From Cristatella mucedo (Eukaryota > Bryozoa > Phylactolaemata > Cristatellidae): a DNA stretch of 64,000 nt. The stretch is taken from positions 2,197,001-2,261,000 of the forward strand of contig WPIO01000062.1 of NCBI GenBank assembly GCA_009760855.2. Direction: 5' to 3'. The translations under genes and the position numbers were made by a program. Numbering within the stretch: the stretch's first letter is position 1; every line of letters starts with the position of its first letter. Of this stretch, positions 56,201 through 64,000 are shown one piece after another. The notes beneath the pieces are model-generated. The model did no database searches and had not been told where the DNA came from. It saw only the letters and a program-made list of their open reading frames with translations.

Positions 56201-59200
56201 AGCACATACTCCACATGGAAAATCTGTGATTGGTCCCTGGATTCTTTTTTCGAGCATACCATTTTACAAGTCTGTCCTGCTGCGCTTACCTGTGGACTGG
56301 TGAAGGACCTCGAGGCTTTCGATGTACGCCAGCTATTATTAGCTTACCGGTAGCCAGAGTGAGAGCAAATTATCATCAGAGCCCATCAGTCCACTGTCTA
56401 ATTAAGCAATCCACTACAATCGACCAAAGATCAACCACAAATCGCATTCGCGAGACTCCATTTTGATTCCAAATATTTCAATACACTCTATTTACGGTGT
56501 GCCCACAACATTGCGAGGCATTGCACATGTGCTTCCTCATTGCATAGCAATGGGCTAGGTCTTTATCGTAATGTACTCTAATCTGTCAAAAACCACTTTA
56601 AATCCAACCGAAATCGACTGTGACTAGCTGCAATTTCAATTGCCTAATATAATACAGTGTTTCCAAAATACTTCTTATAGCTTGCACCGTTTTGCGAGTG
56701 CTTTTTCATGCAGTGCGCATTCATGGGCATGTGATGAGCACATGGACATATCGCAGGACGTGCTGATCGATTATTCAATAGTTATAAAATAAAGTTTAGC
56801 AGAAGCGTGTACAAAAATACCTGAAAGTTTCAGTGCCGGTAATTTGAGAATGCCGAACAAACAGAGGTCTTCCGAGGTACTGAGCACCGAACATATTTTC
56901 GTCAGGGTAGGATCCCGTATTTATAATAATAATATTATCAAGTCGTTTGTATATTGCCTTTAGAGAACCACGTACAAGTGCTTTACAACTTGCTTCAAAA
57001 GAATCAATAACCAACGAGTGACGGCATGGGTGGTATGAAGCATTCAAAGCTAGCACCATGCTTTGGACAGCATGCTAAATCGAACATGAAGGCATTCGTG
57101 GCCACCAGTTGGTCGTAGCTCTGGCCACTATCCTGCACTGAATAATGCGCAGGTAAAGTGTAGGTGGTGCATGAGCATAGTAGAAGAGGTCGGAAAGGTC
57201 GGTTGGTGTAGTCAGGTCAACCGACCTGCAAGGCAGAGGATTTTGATTTGATTCGATACTGTATAGAGGACTATTGAAGCTCAGATAAGAAAATATGCAC
57301 TAGCACGCTGGTCGGAATGCTCGTCCTACTAAACTAATGAGTATCCACGTGTGAACAATGTGCTCACACCAGAGAAAGTCTGCATCCAGCAAATGACTCT
57401 AAGCAGATTATTTTCGTCATTGACCAAAAGTTTTTCAAATGGAACCCATTTCATACAATGCCACTGCTTAGTCACCAAACCTTTGGTTCATATGCTCCCA
57501 AAGCCTGGAACTTGTTCCCGACTGATGTTGCAACATCCCCTGCCACGATGACATTTGAAAAGAAGCTTAACAGTCTTTTGAATTGATCGCCTTGGTCTCA
57601 CCCAAAAACAAGCAACCAATGGTGGCAGTAGTCTATCGCCAACCAGGTACCAAATCCTCCTTTATCTCAGATTTCTCCGATCTCATTTCGATTCTGTGTG
57701 CTAGAAATCGATCCTTCCTCGTTATTGGCGATTTCAACGTTCACTTTAATAACTTATCTGACGCCTTCAGCACTGAATTTCGTGCATTGACTGACTCGGA
57801 CTGACTAGGTGTCATATTCCAAAGCGACCTCTCGTTAGACGACCACATCAGCTCCACAGTCAAATCTGCCTATTTTCAGCTTCATAACATTGCTAAAATT
57901 CGGGCTTGTTTAGATAAGGATACCACGTCCAAGTTGGTCCATGCATTCGTGACATCCCGTCTCGACTTCTGCAACTCACTGCATACTGGCCTACCAGCAT
58001 GTGCGATCAGGCGATTACAGCTGGTGCAAAACTCTGCAGCTAGGCTTGTCTGTCGTGAGCGTCGCAGTTGCCACATTACTCCACTTCTCGCCGACCTGCA
58101 CTGGCTACCAGTGAGGCAACGGATTGACTTCAAGGTTTTGTCGCTCACTTTTAGGTCTCTTCATTCTATGGCTCCAGCCTATCTGTCAGATATACTCCCC
58201 CATCAGGCCAAGCATCGTACCACCCACTTTTCGGAATCCAACAGTCTAGAAATACCTCATACAAACCTTAAATCCTTTGGAGACCGTGCATTTAGTTCAT
58301 ATGCTCCCAAAGCCTGGAACTCCCTCCCGACCTGCGTCAGAACATCCCCTGACCTGACCACATTTAAAAGAAACTTAAAAACACATCTATTTAGGACAGC
58401 ATTTAGTGGGTCCCTATGATTCGTCCTTGATGTGCTTATGCGTGCTGACACTGTGCATGCTGCCACTAACCACATTTGCATGCTGACCCTGTGCATGTCA
58501 CCCCTAACCATATTATTCATTTTGTTTTTTTTTCAAGCATGATTTTGCTTACTATTCTATTGCATATCACTTTGCAGCAAATGTAAAGCGCCTAGAAAGA
58601 GATTGAGTTCTCTGAGGGCGCTTTATCAAGTGCAATATTATTATTATTATTACTCATTGTCTCTTGTGGCTCATGTGCATGGCCCTACTCACATCAAGGG
58701 TCATCCACTTGACCAGATGTTCTCATACAACTGCACTTAGTCACCACCAATTATTACCAAATCCTGCTTATCTGACTACATGCAGATCTCATTCAATCTA
58801 CAGTGTGTGCCCGTCTCCTCTAAAATAACCTGTGAATTGCGAAACCTCAAGACCCTTGACATCGATGTTGTCCGTGCGAGAATACCTGCTTCGCCTCTGC
58901 TGCTCAGTCCTCCCTCCGATCTGTCATCATTGGTAGATAGCTACAACACGACACTAGCTGACACGCTCGACGAGTTTGCACCTTTGACTAAGCGCACTGT
59001 GCACCCTCACGCAGACCGCTTATGGTTTACCACAGACATTACATGGGCTAGGTCTAGTAAGCTCAAGCTTATAAAAGCATACAAACGATCAGGACTGACT
59101 GTCCATCGACAGGCATATGAGGACTACTGTAGGTCGTACCAATCAATCCTAGCAAAGACCAAGTCTAGCTTCTATAGAAAATTGTTGAATCACAGATGCA

Positions 59201-62200
59201 CAATCCAAAAATGCTGATGTCGACGATCAACCATCTCCTCAACTGCTCCCAGATTAGCTCCTTACCTGATGATCCTTGTGATGATCTAGCCGATCGCTTC
59301 TCTCGATTCTTTGTCCAGAAGAACAAGATCAGGGAGTCCATCCCTGCGATGACAACACCCCCCTAGAATGCTGTCCCCCGATTCCTGGCTGCACCTCAGT
59401 GTCTGCATTTAAGCAAGTCACAGGCGATGTCGTCCTGGAAGGTCGTATCCCAATCAAAGAAGACAACAAGTCCTTTGGACCATATTCCCATTGTCCTGCT
59501 CCTACATTGCATTGATCTGCTGCTGCCATGCATAACTAACATCTTTGATATGTCATTAGCCTCAGGTCATGTCCCAGCACCTTTCAAAAAAGCTGTAGTC
59601 AGGCCACTTCTCAAGAAAGCGACACCAGACCAAGAGAACTTGAGCAGCTACCACCCAGTTTCACTTCTACCATTTCGATCAAAGACACTGTAACCGGCTG
59701 TGGCGGACCAGCTGAACTCATATATTGAAACTTCAAACTTTGCTAGTAAGTTCCAGTCTGGCTTTAGAGCTAATCACTCCACAGAGTAAGCATTGCCTAG
59801 GGTATACATCGACCTACTTAGGAATGGAGACAGGGGTAGAGTGTCTCTGCTTGTTTTGCTCGATCTTTCGGCAGCTTTTGATACTATCAATCACCAAGTC
59901 GTTCTTGAGGGCCACTCATCTCACCTGGGCATCACTGGCACTGCTCTGCAATGGTTCAGGTCCTATCTCAGTGAGAGACTCCAGAGTATTGATATGAATG
60001 GACAAAGGTCCTCTGAGAAGCCTCTGAAATATGGGGTACCTCAGGGCTCCGTGCTAGGTCTGGTTCGTTTCACGGTTTGTACTCTCCCTCTTGCTGATGT
60101 GACTGCCAAGCACAACCCAGGCTTTCACTTCTATGCGGATGACACTCAGTTGTACCTTTGCTTTGAGCCCTCCCAGCCTTCGAGCACCTCGAATTCTCTC
60201 AACTGACTTGCTGCATGTATTGATGACATCCGCACCATGGATGGCAGCAAATTTTCTAAAACTAAACGATGATAAAACTAACTTACTAGTTATGGGCAAA
60301 CCCAGCGTGATTCACAAATTGGAAAGGCTGATGCTCAAAATTGGCTCTGCCAGCATTACTCCTGTTGAATCAGCTAGAAATCTATGTGTCATATTCAAAA
60401 GCAACCTCTCGTTAGACGACCATATCAGCTCCACAGTCAAATCTGCATATTTTCAGCTTCATAACATTGCTAAAATTTGGGCTTGTTTGGATAAGGATAC
60501 CATGACCAAGTTGGTCCATGCATTCGTGACATCCCGTCTTGACTTCTGCAACTCACTGCTTACTGGGCTACCGGCATGTGCGATCAGGCGATTGCAGCTG
60601 GTGCAAAACTCGGCAGCTAGGCTTGTCTGTCGTGAGCTTCACAGTTGCCACATTACACCACTTCTCGCCGACCTGCACTGGCTACCAGTCAAGCAACGGA
60701 TCGACTTCAAGGTTTTGTCGCTCACTTTTAGGTCCCTTCATTCTTTGGCTCCAGCCTACCTCTCAGATATACTCCCCCATCAGGTCAAGCATCGAACCAC
60801 CTGCTTTTCGGAATCTAACAGTCTACAAATACCTTGTACAAACCTCAAATCCTTTGGAGACCGTGCATTTAGATCGTATGCTCCCAAAGCCTGGAGCTCC
60901 CTCCCGACCTACGTCAGAACATCCCCTGACCTGACCACATTTAAAAAGAACTTAAGAGTTCTAGTGGGTCCCTGTGATTCGTCCTTGATGTGCGTATGCG
61001 TGCTGACACTGTGCATGCTGCCGCTAACCACATTTGCATGCTGACCCTGTGCATGTCACCCCTAGCCATGTTATTCATGTTGTTTATCATTTATTTATAT
61101 GATATTACTCACCGTTCAATCGCGGTTCCCTTTGCAGCAAATGTAAAGCGCCATGAAAGAAATTGAGTTCTCTGGGGGGCGTTTTTCAAGTGCATTAATA
61201 TTATTATTACCATGATTAAAACACCTGCTTACTATAGCATTTATTGGGTCCTTGTGATTCGTTCTTTGTGTGTTTATGCATGCTGACATTGTGCTGCTGC
61301 TACTAACCATAGCTACATGTTGACCCTGTGCATGTCACATCTTACAATGTCATACTTGATGACATTGCAAATGTTACTCTAATTATTAGTGCTGCTCTCT
61401 AGTTTGATGACCTGAGCCTCAAGATTCATTTTTCTAGGATTCCTCCAGCGTCTGTCTGTAATCTGGATGTGCTATTGCAAAATGACTTTTCATTGGACTT
61501 GCTTAGTGGCTCCTCTGTCACGTCAGCCTTCTTTCATCAAAGAAGCATTGCCGCAATGAAGGCATGCTTTAGTACGAGTACGACAGCCAAAGCGTTCACG
61601 GATTTGTGAAATATTTGCAGTACATGCAATTGTATGTGCATTGTATCTAGTTTAATGTAGTTCCATTTATCCAGGACTCCCGGCGTGTGCTGTTAATAGT
61701 CTGAAACTGGCAAAACACTCCGCAGCTCGTCTGATCTGCCTCAATCTGATAGCTACCACATCACACAACTTCTGTCTGAGCTTCACTGGCTCTCTAATAA
61801 GCATCAAATTGACTTACAGATTCTCTGCCTGGCTTACAGGTCACTTCTCTTGCACCAGAGTACCTATCCGAACTCTGGTTGCTCCTACGAGCTCTTGCAC
61901 CAAGCTTAGTGTCCTTAGCATCTAGTCGTCTTGCTGTCCCTCGAACTTAATTAAAATGTCTTTTTATAATTCGGGTTTCAGTTCGTTTGCACCGTAAGTT
62001 TGAAATTTGCTTCTGTTTATAGTCGCGACATGTAATGACTTTTCACTTCATCTTTAAAGAAGAATCTGCTTTGCTTGGCTTTCTCTGTGCCCATGTGAAC
62101 TTGTCTCTTTGGTTCGTGTGTCCTCTGCATGCTTACCTTTGAGTTTTTTGGTGCATGTTATCAACCAGAGTTCCTACTAACCGGTGGCCCTGATTGCCAT

Positions 62201-64000
62201 CCTTTCTTGATTTTTTCTGCTGGTCTAAGCCTGATAGTTGTTTGCTTTTTTGCATGCTTGTCTGAGCATGATACCCCCATTTATTCTTTACTGTTGGTTA
62301 TTGATTTTCTTGGAGCGAGTTAGAAAGGGCAGAGATAGAGATTTAGTTCTCTTAAGGTACGACACAAACTATCAACTATTATTAGTATAATTGGCACGTG
62401 GCAAATCATTTTACTACTTGAGAACGGGTGTATACGATGTCATGAAATTTTATGGATACAATGTTAACAAAGGGTGCTATAATATGCAAGCAAAATTGAA
62501 GCTGCGAATCCAATTTCTTGGGGGATTTATGGAGGATTATGGGGTGGATTGCAGTTTTGGCCTGGTCCTTTGAAGTTGTTTGCTGGATAGTGTCCCAGAA
62601 CGTGCCTGCACCATGGCTATAATTTTTTGGGTGCACTTTAAGTGGAGTGTGGTGTCATTTATAGTCAAAATTGAAGCACGGTGCATCCGATTTCGGAACA
62701 GTTTCCCTGCAGATTATAGTGGTCGTCAGTATTGGCCCCGATCCATTGCAGTGCATTCCACGAAAACATCCATAGCCAATGTCGTGAAATTCTACGAGTG
62801 AATAATTCACAGAATGTAGTGTAATATGCAATCAAAACCAAAGCTTCTGTTAGGATTTCATGTCGTTTTATGTGGGATTATTGACGATTGCGGTATTGGC
62901 TCGGGCATTTCCATTCGATTGCAGTGCATTGCCTGCCGGTGTAAGTGCACTGTCATACAATTTTTTGGTTACACTTTAAAGAGAATGTACTTCGATGCTC
63001 AGTCAAATTTGACTTTCGTGCATGGTACACTTGACACAAAGTTTTTGAATTCAAAATTGGAGCTTCTTGCACAGAATTTATGGTCGATTTTTGGCCGATT
63101 GGAATATTTACATGGTTCATTGCATTCAATTGCAAAGTATTCCGTGGGAATTCGCATTACAGTGACTCGAAATTTTGTAGATAAACTTGTAAAATAGCTC
63201 AGTGTTATATGTTAAAAAAAATTGAGCTTTGCCCTGCCGATTTCTGGTGGATTGTCGGTGGATTAAAGTGGATTTTGGTGGATTTCGTTGGATTTTTGTA
63301 AATACTAAGGCATTTGCAGCTTATTTGCGTTAGAGCATGTGTTTGCAACTGAGAAATTTTGTGGGGCGTTTGAACGATGGGTTGCTGCAAAATGCTTTGA
63401 AATTGGAGCTTTACAATGCCGATGTCTGGTCTATTTTGCTTAATTAGAGTGGACTGAGGTGGATTTTTTTAATTTGTTGCACCCATATTTACCAAAAAAA
63501 CATATAATGTCGAGGGTGCTGGGCTTGAGTTCAAGTCTATTCAATGATAGTCTGCTTCACATATAATAGTTTATGTCAGCAGACGATGTGCATCTACATG
63601 ATTATCTGGCTATGATTAGAACACGCCCCTGATTTTGGCTCATGGTCTAGGTTGCTGAATGGGATGTAGGCAAAAGACTTTATTGCAGCAGTTGAATAAA
63701 CTTCTTTTCTTTTTTCCAGAACTTCCCGGAGCTGATCCGAGTCCGCACTGTCAGTGAAATGGGCTCTCGTCTGCCGATTCATGTTGCATGTGAGCAAGGG
63801 AACGTTAATCTCGTCAGGCTACTTCTTGAGTTTTCGTACCCACACAATCTCTACGCTGAGTTCACCAGCTCTGATGGGGAGTTTACTTACCAGGCACCAT
63901 TCGACTTGAACGATGTTGACATTGGAATGCGCACACCCATTTTCAATGCTGTCATGTCACTGGAACCCGAGCTGGTCCGGTACCTCTTGGATTTTTGTGT
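46168..64000 (+). CDS. Ankyrin-repeat protein, LRRK1-type candidate, N-terminal exons
   Basis: Exons or candidates: 46168-46368, 48083-48239, 48605-48640, 48724-48774, 49362-49443, 50868-51003, 55793-55937 and 63720 to the edge. The last four are joined by phase-consistent introns (1, 2, 0), as are the second to fourth (1, 1). Phases do not fit between 46368 and 48083 or between 48774 and 49362, so at least one exon is missed in each gap. Ankyrin signatures: LHQACIYGKWSFLAELI, TPIHQAT, TLLIRYGADVLLKDGQGKTA, DLVEFLIEHGAS, LPIHVACEQGNVNLVRLLLE. The order and the insert LYAEFTSSDGEFTYQAPFDL resemble my recollection of the ankyrin region of invertebrate LRRK1-type kinases. LRR, Roc-COR and kinase parts would lie beyond the edge. 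Ankyrin protein: sure; LRRK1: moderate. Confidence 0.7.
47024..47135 (-). mobile_element. LINE-tail variant, inverted (GTGCC/GGCAC hairpin)
   Basis: ATT-type tail with stem arms AAAGTGCC and GGCACTAT on the minus strand, the paired variant of AAAGCGCC/GGCGCTTT. Confidence 0.65.
47873..47950 (+). mobile_element. LINE family A 3' tail
   Basis: 'gcaaatgtaaagcgccc', the hairpin, 'ggcactttatcaagtgc' and (ATT)n; no body. It lies 130 bp before an ankyrin exon. Confidence 0.8.
48083..48239 (+). CDS. Ankyrin exon: TPIHQAT ... CRSLLLEAA
   Basis: Acceptor 'gcatctctgtag' and donor G|GTGAGC, phase 0 to 1. It encodes TPIHQATAERKPDFVTLLIR, YGADVLLKDGQGKTALDYIT and DETCRSLLLEAA. This is one textbook ankyrin unit (TPxHxA, GADxxxKDxxGKTALD). 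Confidence 0.88.
48417..48452. repeat. (ACT)n-(AAT)n microsatellite
   Basis: Trinucleotide run of ACT followed by AAT, next to a decayed minus-strand LINE tail. Confidence 0.85.
48605..48640 (+). CDS. Candidate 36-bp micro-exon
   Basis: Acceptor 'ttgattgcag' and donor G|GTAAGA, phase 1 to 1. It encodes TQNAVLESARS between split codons. The short length makes it uncertain, but both splice sites are good and the phase matches its neighbours. Confidence 0.5.
48724..48774 (+). CDS. Candidate 51-bp exon
   Basis: Acceptor 'gcactgctag' and donor A|GTAAGA, phase 1 to 1. It encodes ASAVDPSVLLEPRNCS. The phase matches the preceding candidate but not the next exon, so one more exon or another donor is required. 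Confidence 0.45.
48985..49085 (-). mobile_element. LINE-tail variant, inverted (GTGCC/GGCAC hairpin)
   Basis: (AAT)n 'acacttgtatagtgccctc' with the GTGCC/GGCAC stem variant, 5'-truncated. Confidence 0.65.
49362..49443 (+). CDS. Ankyrin-protein exon: SLVHALERARLEAAASILDEQ
   Basis: Acceptor 'tccattatag' and donor G|GTAATG, phase 0 to 1. It encodes GSCLYF then SLVHALERARLEAAASILDE, an ankyrin-like helix pair. It joins the exon at 50868 in phase. Confidence 0.7.
49728..49885 (+). mobile_element. tRNA-derived SINE, copy 2
   Basis: Same head and body as the copy at 4.64 kb, with B box GGTTCGAATCC and 'gctgcaagcggtggtgatag'; the 5' end is shortened or diverged in the A box. Confidence 0.75.
50095..50155 (+). 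mobile_element. LINE-tail relic
   Basis: 'gagattaaattctcttaga' with 'gtacacaaatgata' resembles the A2 terminus and runs into a TA microsatellite. Confidence 0.45.
50157..50205. repeat. (TA)n microsatellite
   Basis: About 49 bp of TA dinucleotide with one G interruption. Confidence 0.95.
50868..51003 (+). CDS. Ankyrin-protein exon: LSACLSSPYTCDIVLCKELA
   Basis: Acceptor 'gcttgtttgtag' and donor CAG|GTGAGA. It starts with two bases of a split codon (Gly with the previous exon) and ends with two (Arg with the next). It encodes a Cys-rich segment, then NCLGAGRTSAVVNSAAPDEN and SFLY. No named motif, but phase agrees on both sides. Confidence 0.7.
51455..52096 (-). mobile_element. LINE family B, 5'-truncated copy
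   Basis: The minus strand reads RT C-terminal codons: SILAGLPKKASMPLQRAMNM, ELGWLPVEQRIQSKVLTLTH, LAPSYLAELLHQFQP, GDRSFSCAGPRLWN. Then comes the 3' untranslated region ending 'ctttgtggagttac'. This is the best family B copy. Its broken 5' edge abuts a plus-strand family A fragment at about 52097. Confidence 0.85.
52097..52351 (+). mobile_element. LINE family A linker fragment
   Basis: It matches the plus-strand segment at 59193-59450 ('tgcacaatccaaaaatgctg', 'tcgacgatcaaccatctcct'). It lies between a minus-strand B copy and a minus-strand A copy. Confidence 0.75.
52352..54065 (-). mobile_element. LINE family A, longest minus-strand copy
   Basis: (AAT) terminus, 3' untranslated region, a 379-codon RT frame (52636-53775) and further RT N-terminal sequence with SLASGHVPAPFK and LLKKATLDQENLSSYHPVSL to about 54065. 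Catalytic FHFYADDTQLYL is intact. A 3-bp insertion gives KYGGVPQGS. A TAA interrupts the frame in the STE-ALLKV segment at about 53775. No endonuclease is attached. Confidence 0.88.
54066..55117. other. Intron sequence, LINE-tail relic only
   Basis: A decayed minus-strand tail ('ctaaaggaactaaatatctt') lies near 54805-54890. Nothing else was recognised. Confidence 0.45.
55118..55284 (-). mobile_element. tRNA-derived SINE, copy 3
   Basis: Minus-strand copy nearly identical to the one at 4.64 kb, starting 'gagccgtgatggcacacta' at 55284 and ending in an A/T-rich tail with TTTATT repeats. Confidence 0.82.
55285..55792. other. Intron sequence, nothing recognised
   Basis: No repeat or exon was recognised before the acceptor at 55791. 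Confidence 0.45.
55793..55937 (+). CDS. Ankyrin exon: DLVEFLIEHGASSHYNTSTCETLLHVA
   Basis: Acceptor 'ttttgctattgcag' and donor AAG|GCAAGT, a GC-AG type intron. It encodes ACLMRRADLVEFLIEHGASS, then TCETLLHVACSAIDIDIPGM and ILK. Its phase agrees with both neighbours (2 in, 0 out). The unit is a clear ankyrin repeat (hydrophobic LVEFLIEHGA, then ETLLHVA). Confidence 0.87.
55938..57477. other. Intron sequence with LINE-tail relic
   Basis: A decayed minus-strand tail at 56920-57050 ('ttatcaagtcgtttgtatat') is the only recognised repeat. An 'atccaaccgaaatc' piece near 56612 echoes the inverted repeat at 20.7 kb. Confidence 0.45.
57478..57578 (+). mobile_element. LINE RT C-terminal scrap
   Basis: 'tcatatgctcccaaagcctgg' and 'gacatttgaaaagaagctt' match the end of the A/A2 RT frame. 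It then passes without a 3' tail straight into endonuclease codons at about 57580. Confidence 0.6.
57580..61210 (+). mobile_element. LINE family A host copy, split by a nested insertion
   Basis: The longest element. It has endonuclease codons (AVVYRQPGTKS, FLVIGDFNVH) at 57583-57801, a gap filled by a second copy, then the endonuclease end (SLVAHVHGPTHIKGHPLDQM) from 58654. Next come the linker LTKRTVHPHADRLWFTTDI, RT N-terminal SLASGHVPAPFK, LLVLLDLSAAFDTINH, YGVPQGSVLG, FHFYADDTQLYL, the RT C-terminus and the hairpin tail ending near 61205. Stops after KSFSYNCT, after KC at 59217, at STE-ALPRV and after NSLN, plus frameshifts, make it defective. It is the only copy with endonuclease, linker and RT in order. 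Confidence 0.85.
57802..58653 (+). mobile_element. LINE family A copy nested inside another copy
   Basis: 5'-truncated insert starting at LGVIFQSDLSLDDHISST and running through an open C-terminal RT frame (57934-58419, ending KTHLFRTAFSGSL). It ends with a complete 3' untranslated region and hairpin and (ATT)n. Both edges abut the two halves of the interrupted host endonuclease. Confidence 0.85.
61211..61389 (+). mobile_element. LINE 3' untranslated-region fragment
   Basis: 'aaacacctgcttactatagc' and the 'gtgctgac...catgtcac' pattern match the A2 3' region, without RT or a full tail. Confidence 0.6.
61390..62390 (+). mobile_element. Third LINE lineage, degenerate
   Basis: Decayed RT C-terminal codons (NLDVLLQNDFSLDLLSGSSV then TSAFFHQRSIAAMKACF). 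They align with NLGVMFQSDLSLDDHIS of family A but are clearly more divergent. It ends with a tail-like 'gagatttagttctcttaagg' near 62340 and ATTATT. Confidence 0.55.
62430..63480 (+). repeat. Diverged tandem array, about 170-210 bp units
   Basis: About six units. Each opens with a motif like gAAATTTTrTGG (near 62443, 62621, 62788, 62960, 63170 and 63353), followed about 50 bp later by a variant of AAAATTGAAGCTT. Several contain CCGATTTC and CATTGCAGTGCATT phrases. Units have diverged strongly. The array lies in the intron before the last ankyrin exon. Confidence 0.65.
63720..64000 (+). CDS. Ankyrin exon, LRRK1-like block, runs off the window
   Basis: Acceptor 'tttcttttttccag', phase 0, joining the exon ending IPGMILK. 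It encodes NFPELIRVRTVSEMGSRLPI, HVACEQGNVNLVRLLLEFSY, PHNLYAEFTSSDGEFTYQAP, FDLNDVDIGMRTPIFNAVMS and LEPELVRYLLDFC. Two ankyrin units are separated by an unusual insert (LYAEF...APFDLNDVDI). This insert is the main reason for suggesting an LRRK1-type protein. Open to the last base. Confidence 0.88.

Overview
The window looks like nuclear DNA of an invertebrate metazoan, probably a bilaterian; I cannot name the species. The evidence is three animal-type genes split by phase-consistent GT-AG introns, CR1/L2-like LINEs in many copies, a tRNA-derived SINE, an LTR-bounded element and abundant microsatellites. No prokaryotic gene organisation, CRISPR array or free-standing tRNA/rRNA gene was seen.

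Layout. (1) About 4.4-14.4 kb, plus strand: six exons of a Na+/K+-ATPase beta subunit, from the membrane segment to the stop codon and a polyadenylation signal; the short cytoplasmic N-terminal exon was not found. Its introns hold LINEs, including one minus-strand copy with a 400-codon reverse-transcriptase reading frame ending about 55 bp before an exon. (2) About 14.4-27 kb: no recognised host gene; LINE remnants and a GC-rich block. (3) 27.16-28.67 kb, minus strand: a compact element bounded by two roughly 204-bp direct repeats with TG...CA ends, a TATA box and a polyadenylation signal. It encloses one 314-codon reading frame with a signal peptide and about 23 heptapeptide repeats, and no gag or pol. 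(4) About 28.97-34.4 kb, minus strand: five phase-consistent exons of an ERG-type (KCNH2/6/7) potassium channel, S1 through the cyclic-nucleotide-binding-homology domain. A possible N-terminal exon and a (CGG)47 tract lie at 37.4-37.7 kb in a CpG-rich block. (5) About 39-46 kb: mostly unassigned. (6) About 46.2-64 kb, plus strand: eight exons or candidate exons of an ankyrin-repeat protein, best guess the N-terminal part of an invertebrate LRRK1-type kinase, running off the right edge. Its introns carry nested LINEs, SINEs and a diverged tandem array of about 170-210 bp units.

The ATPase beta subunit and the ERG channel both act at the plasma membrane, in ion pumping and repolarisation; nothing here links the three genes in one pathway. 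The strongest candidate for something undescribed is the LTR-bounded element with the secreted-repeat reading frame. Next are the covarying hairpin at the 3' end of the dominant LINE family and an in-frame nested LINE insertion. All assignments are from reading the sequence; no database search was run.
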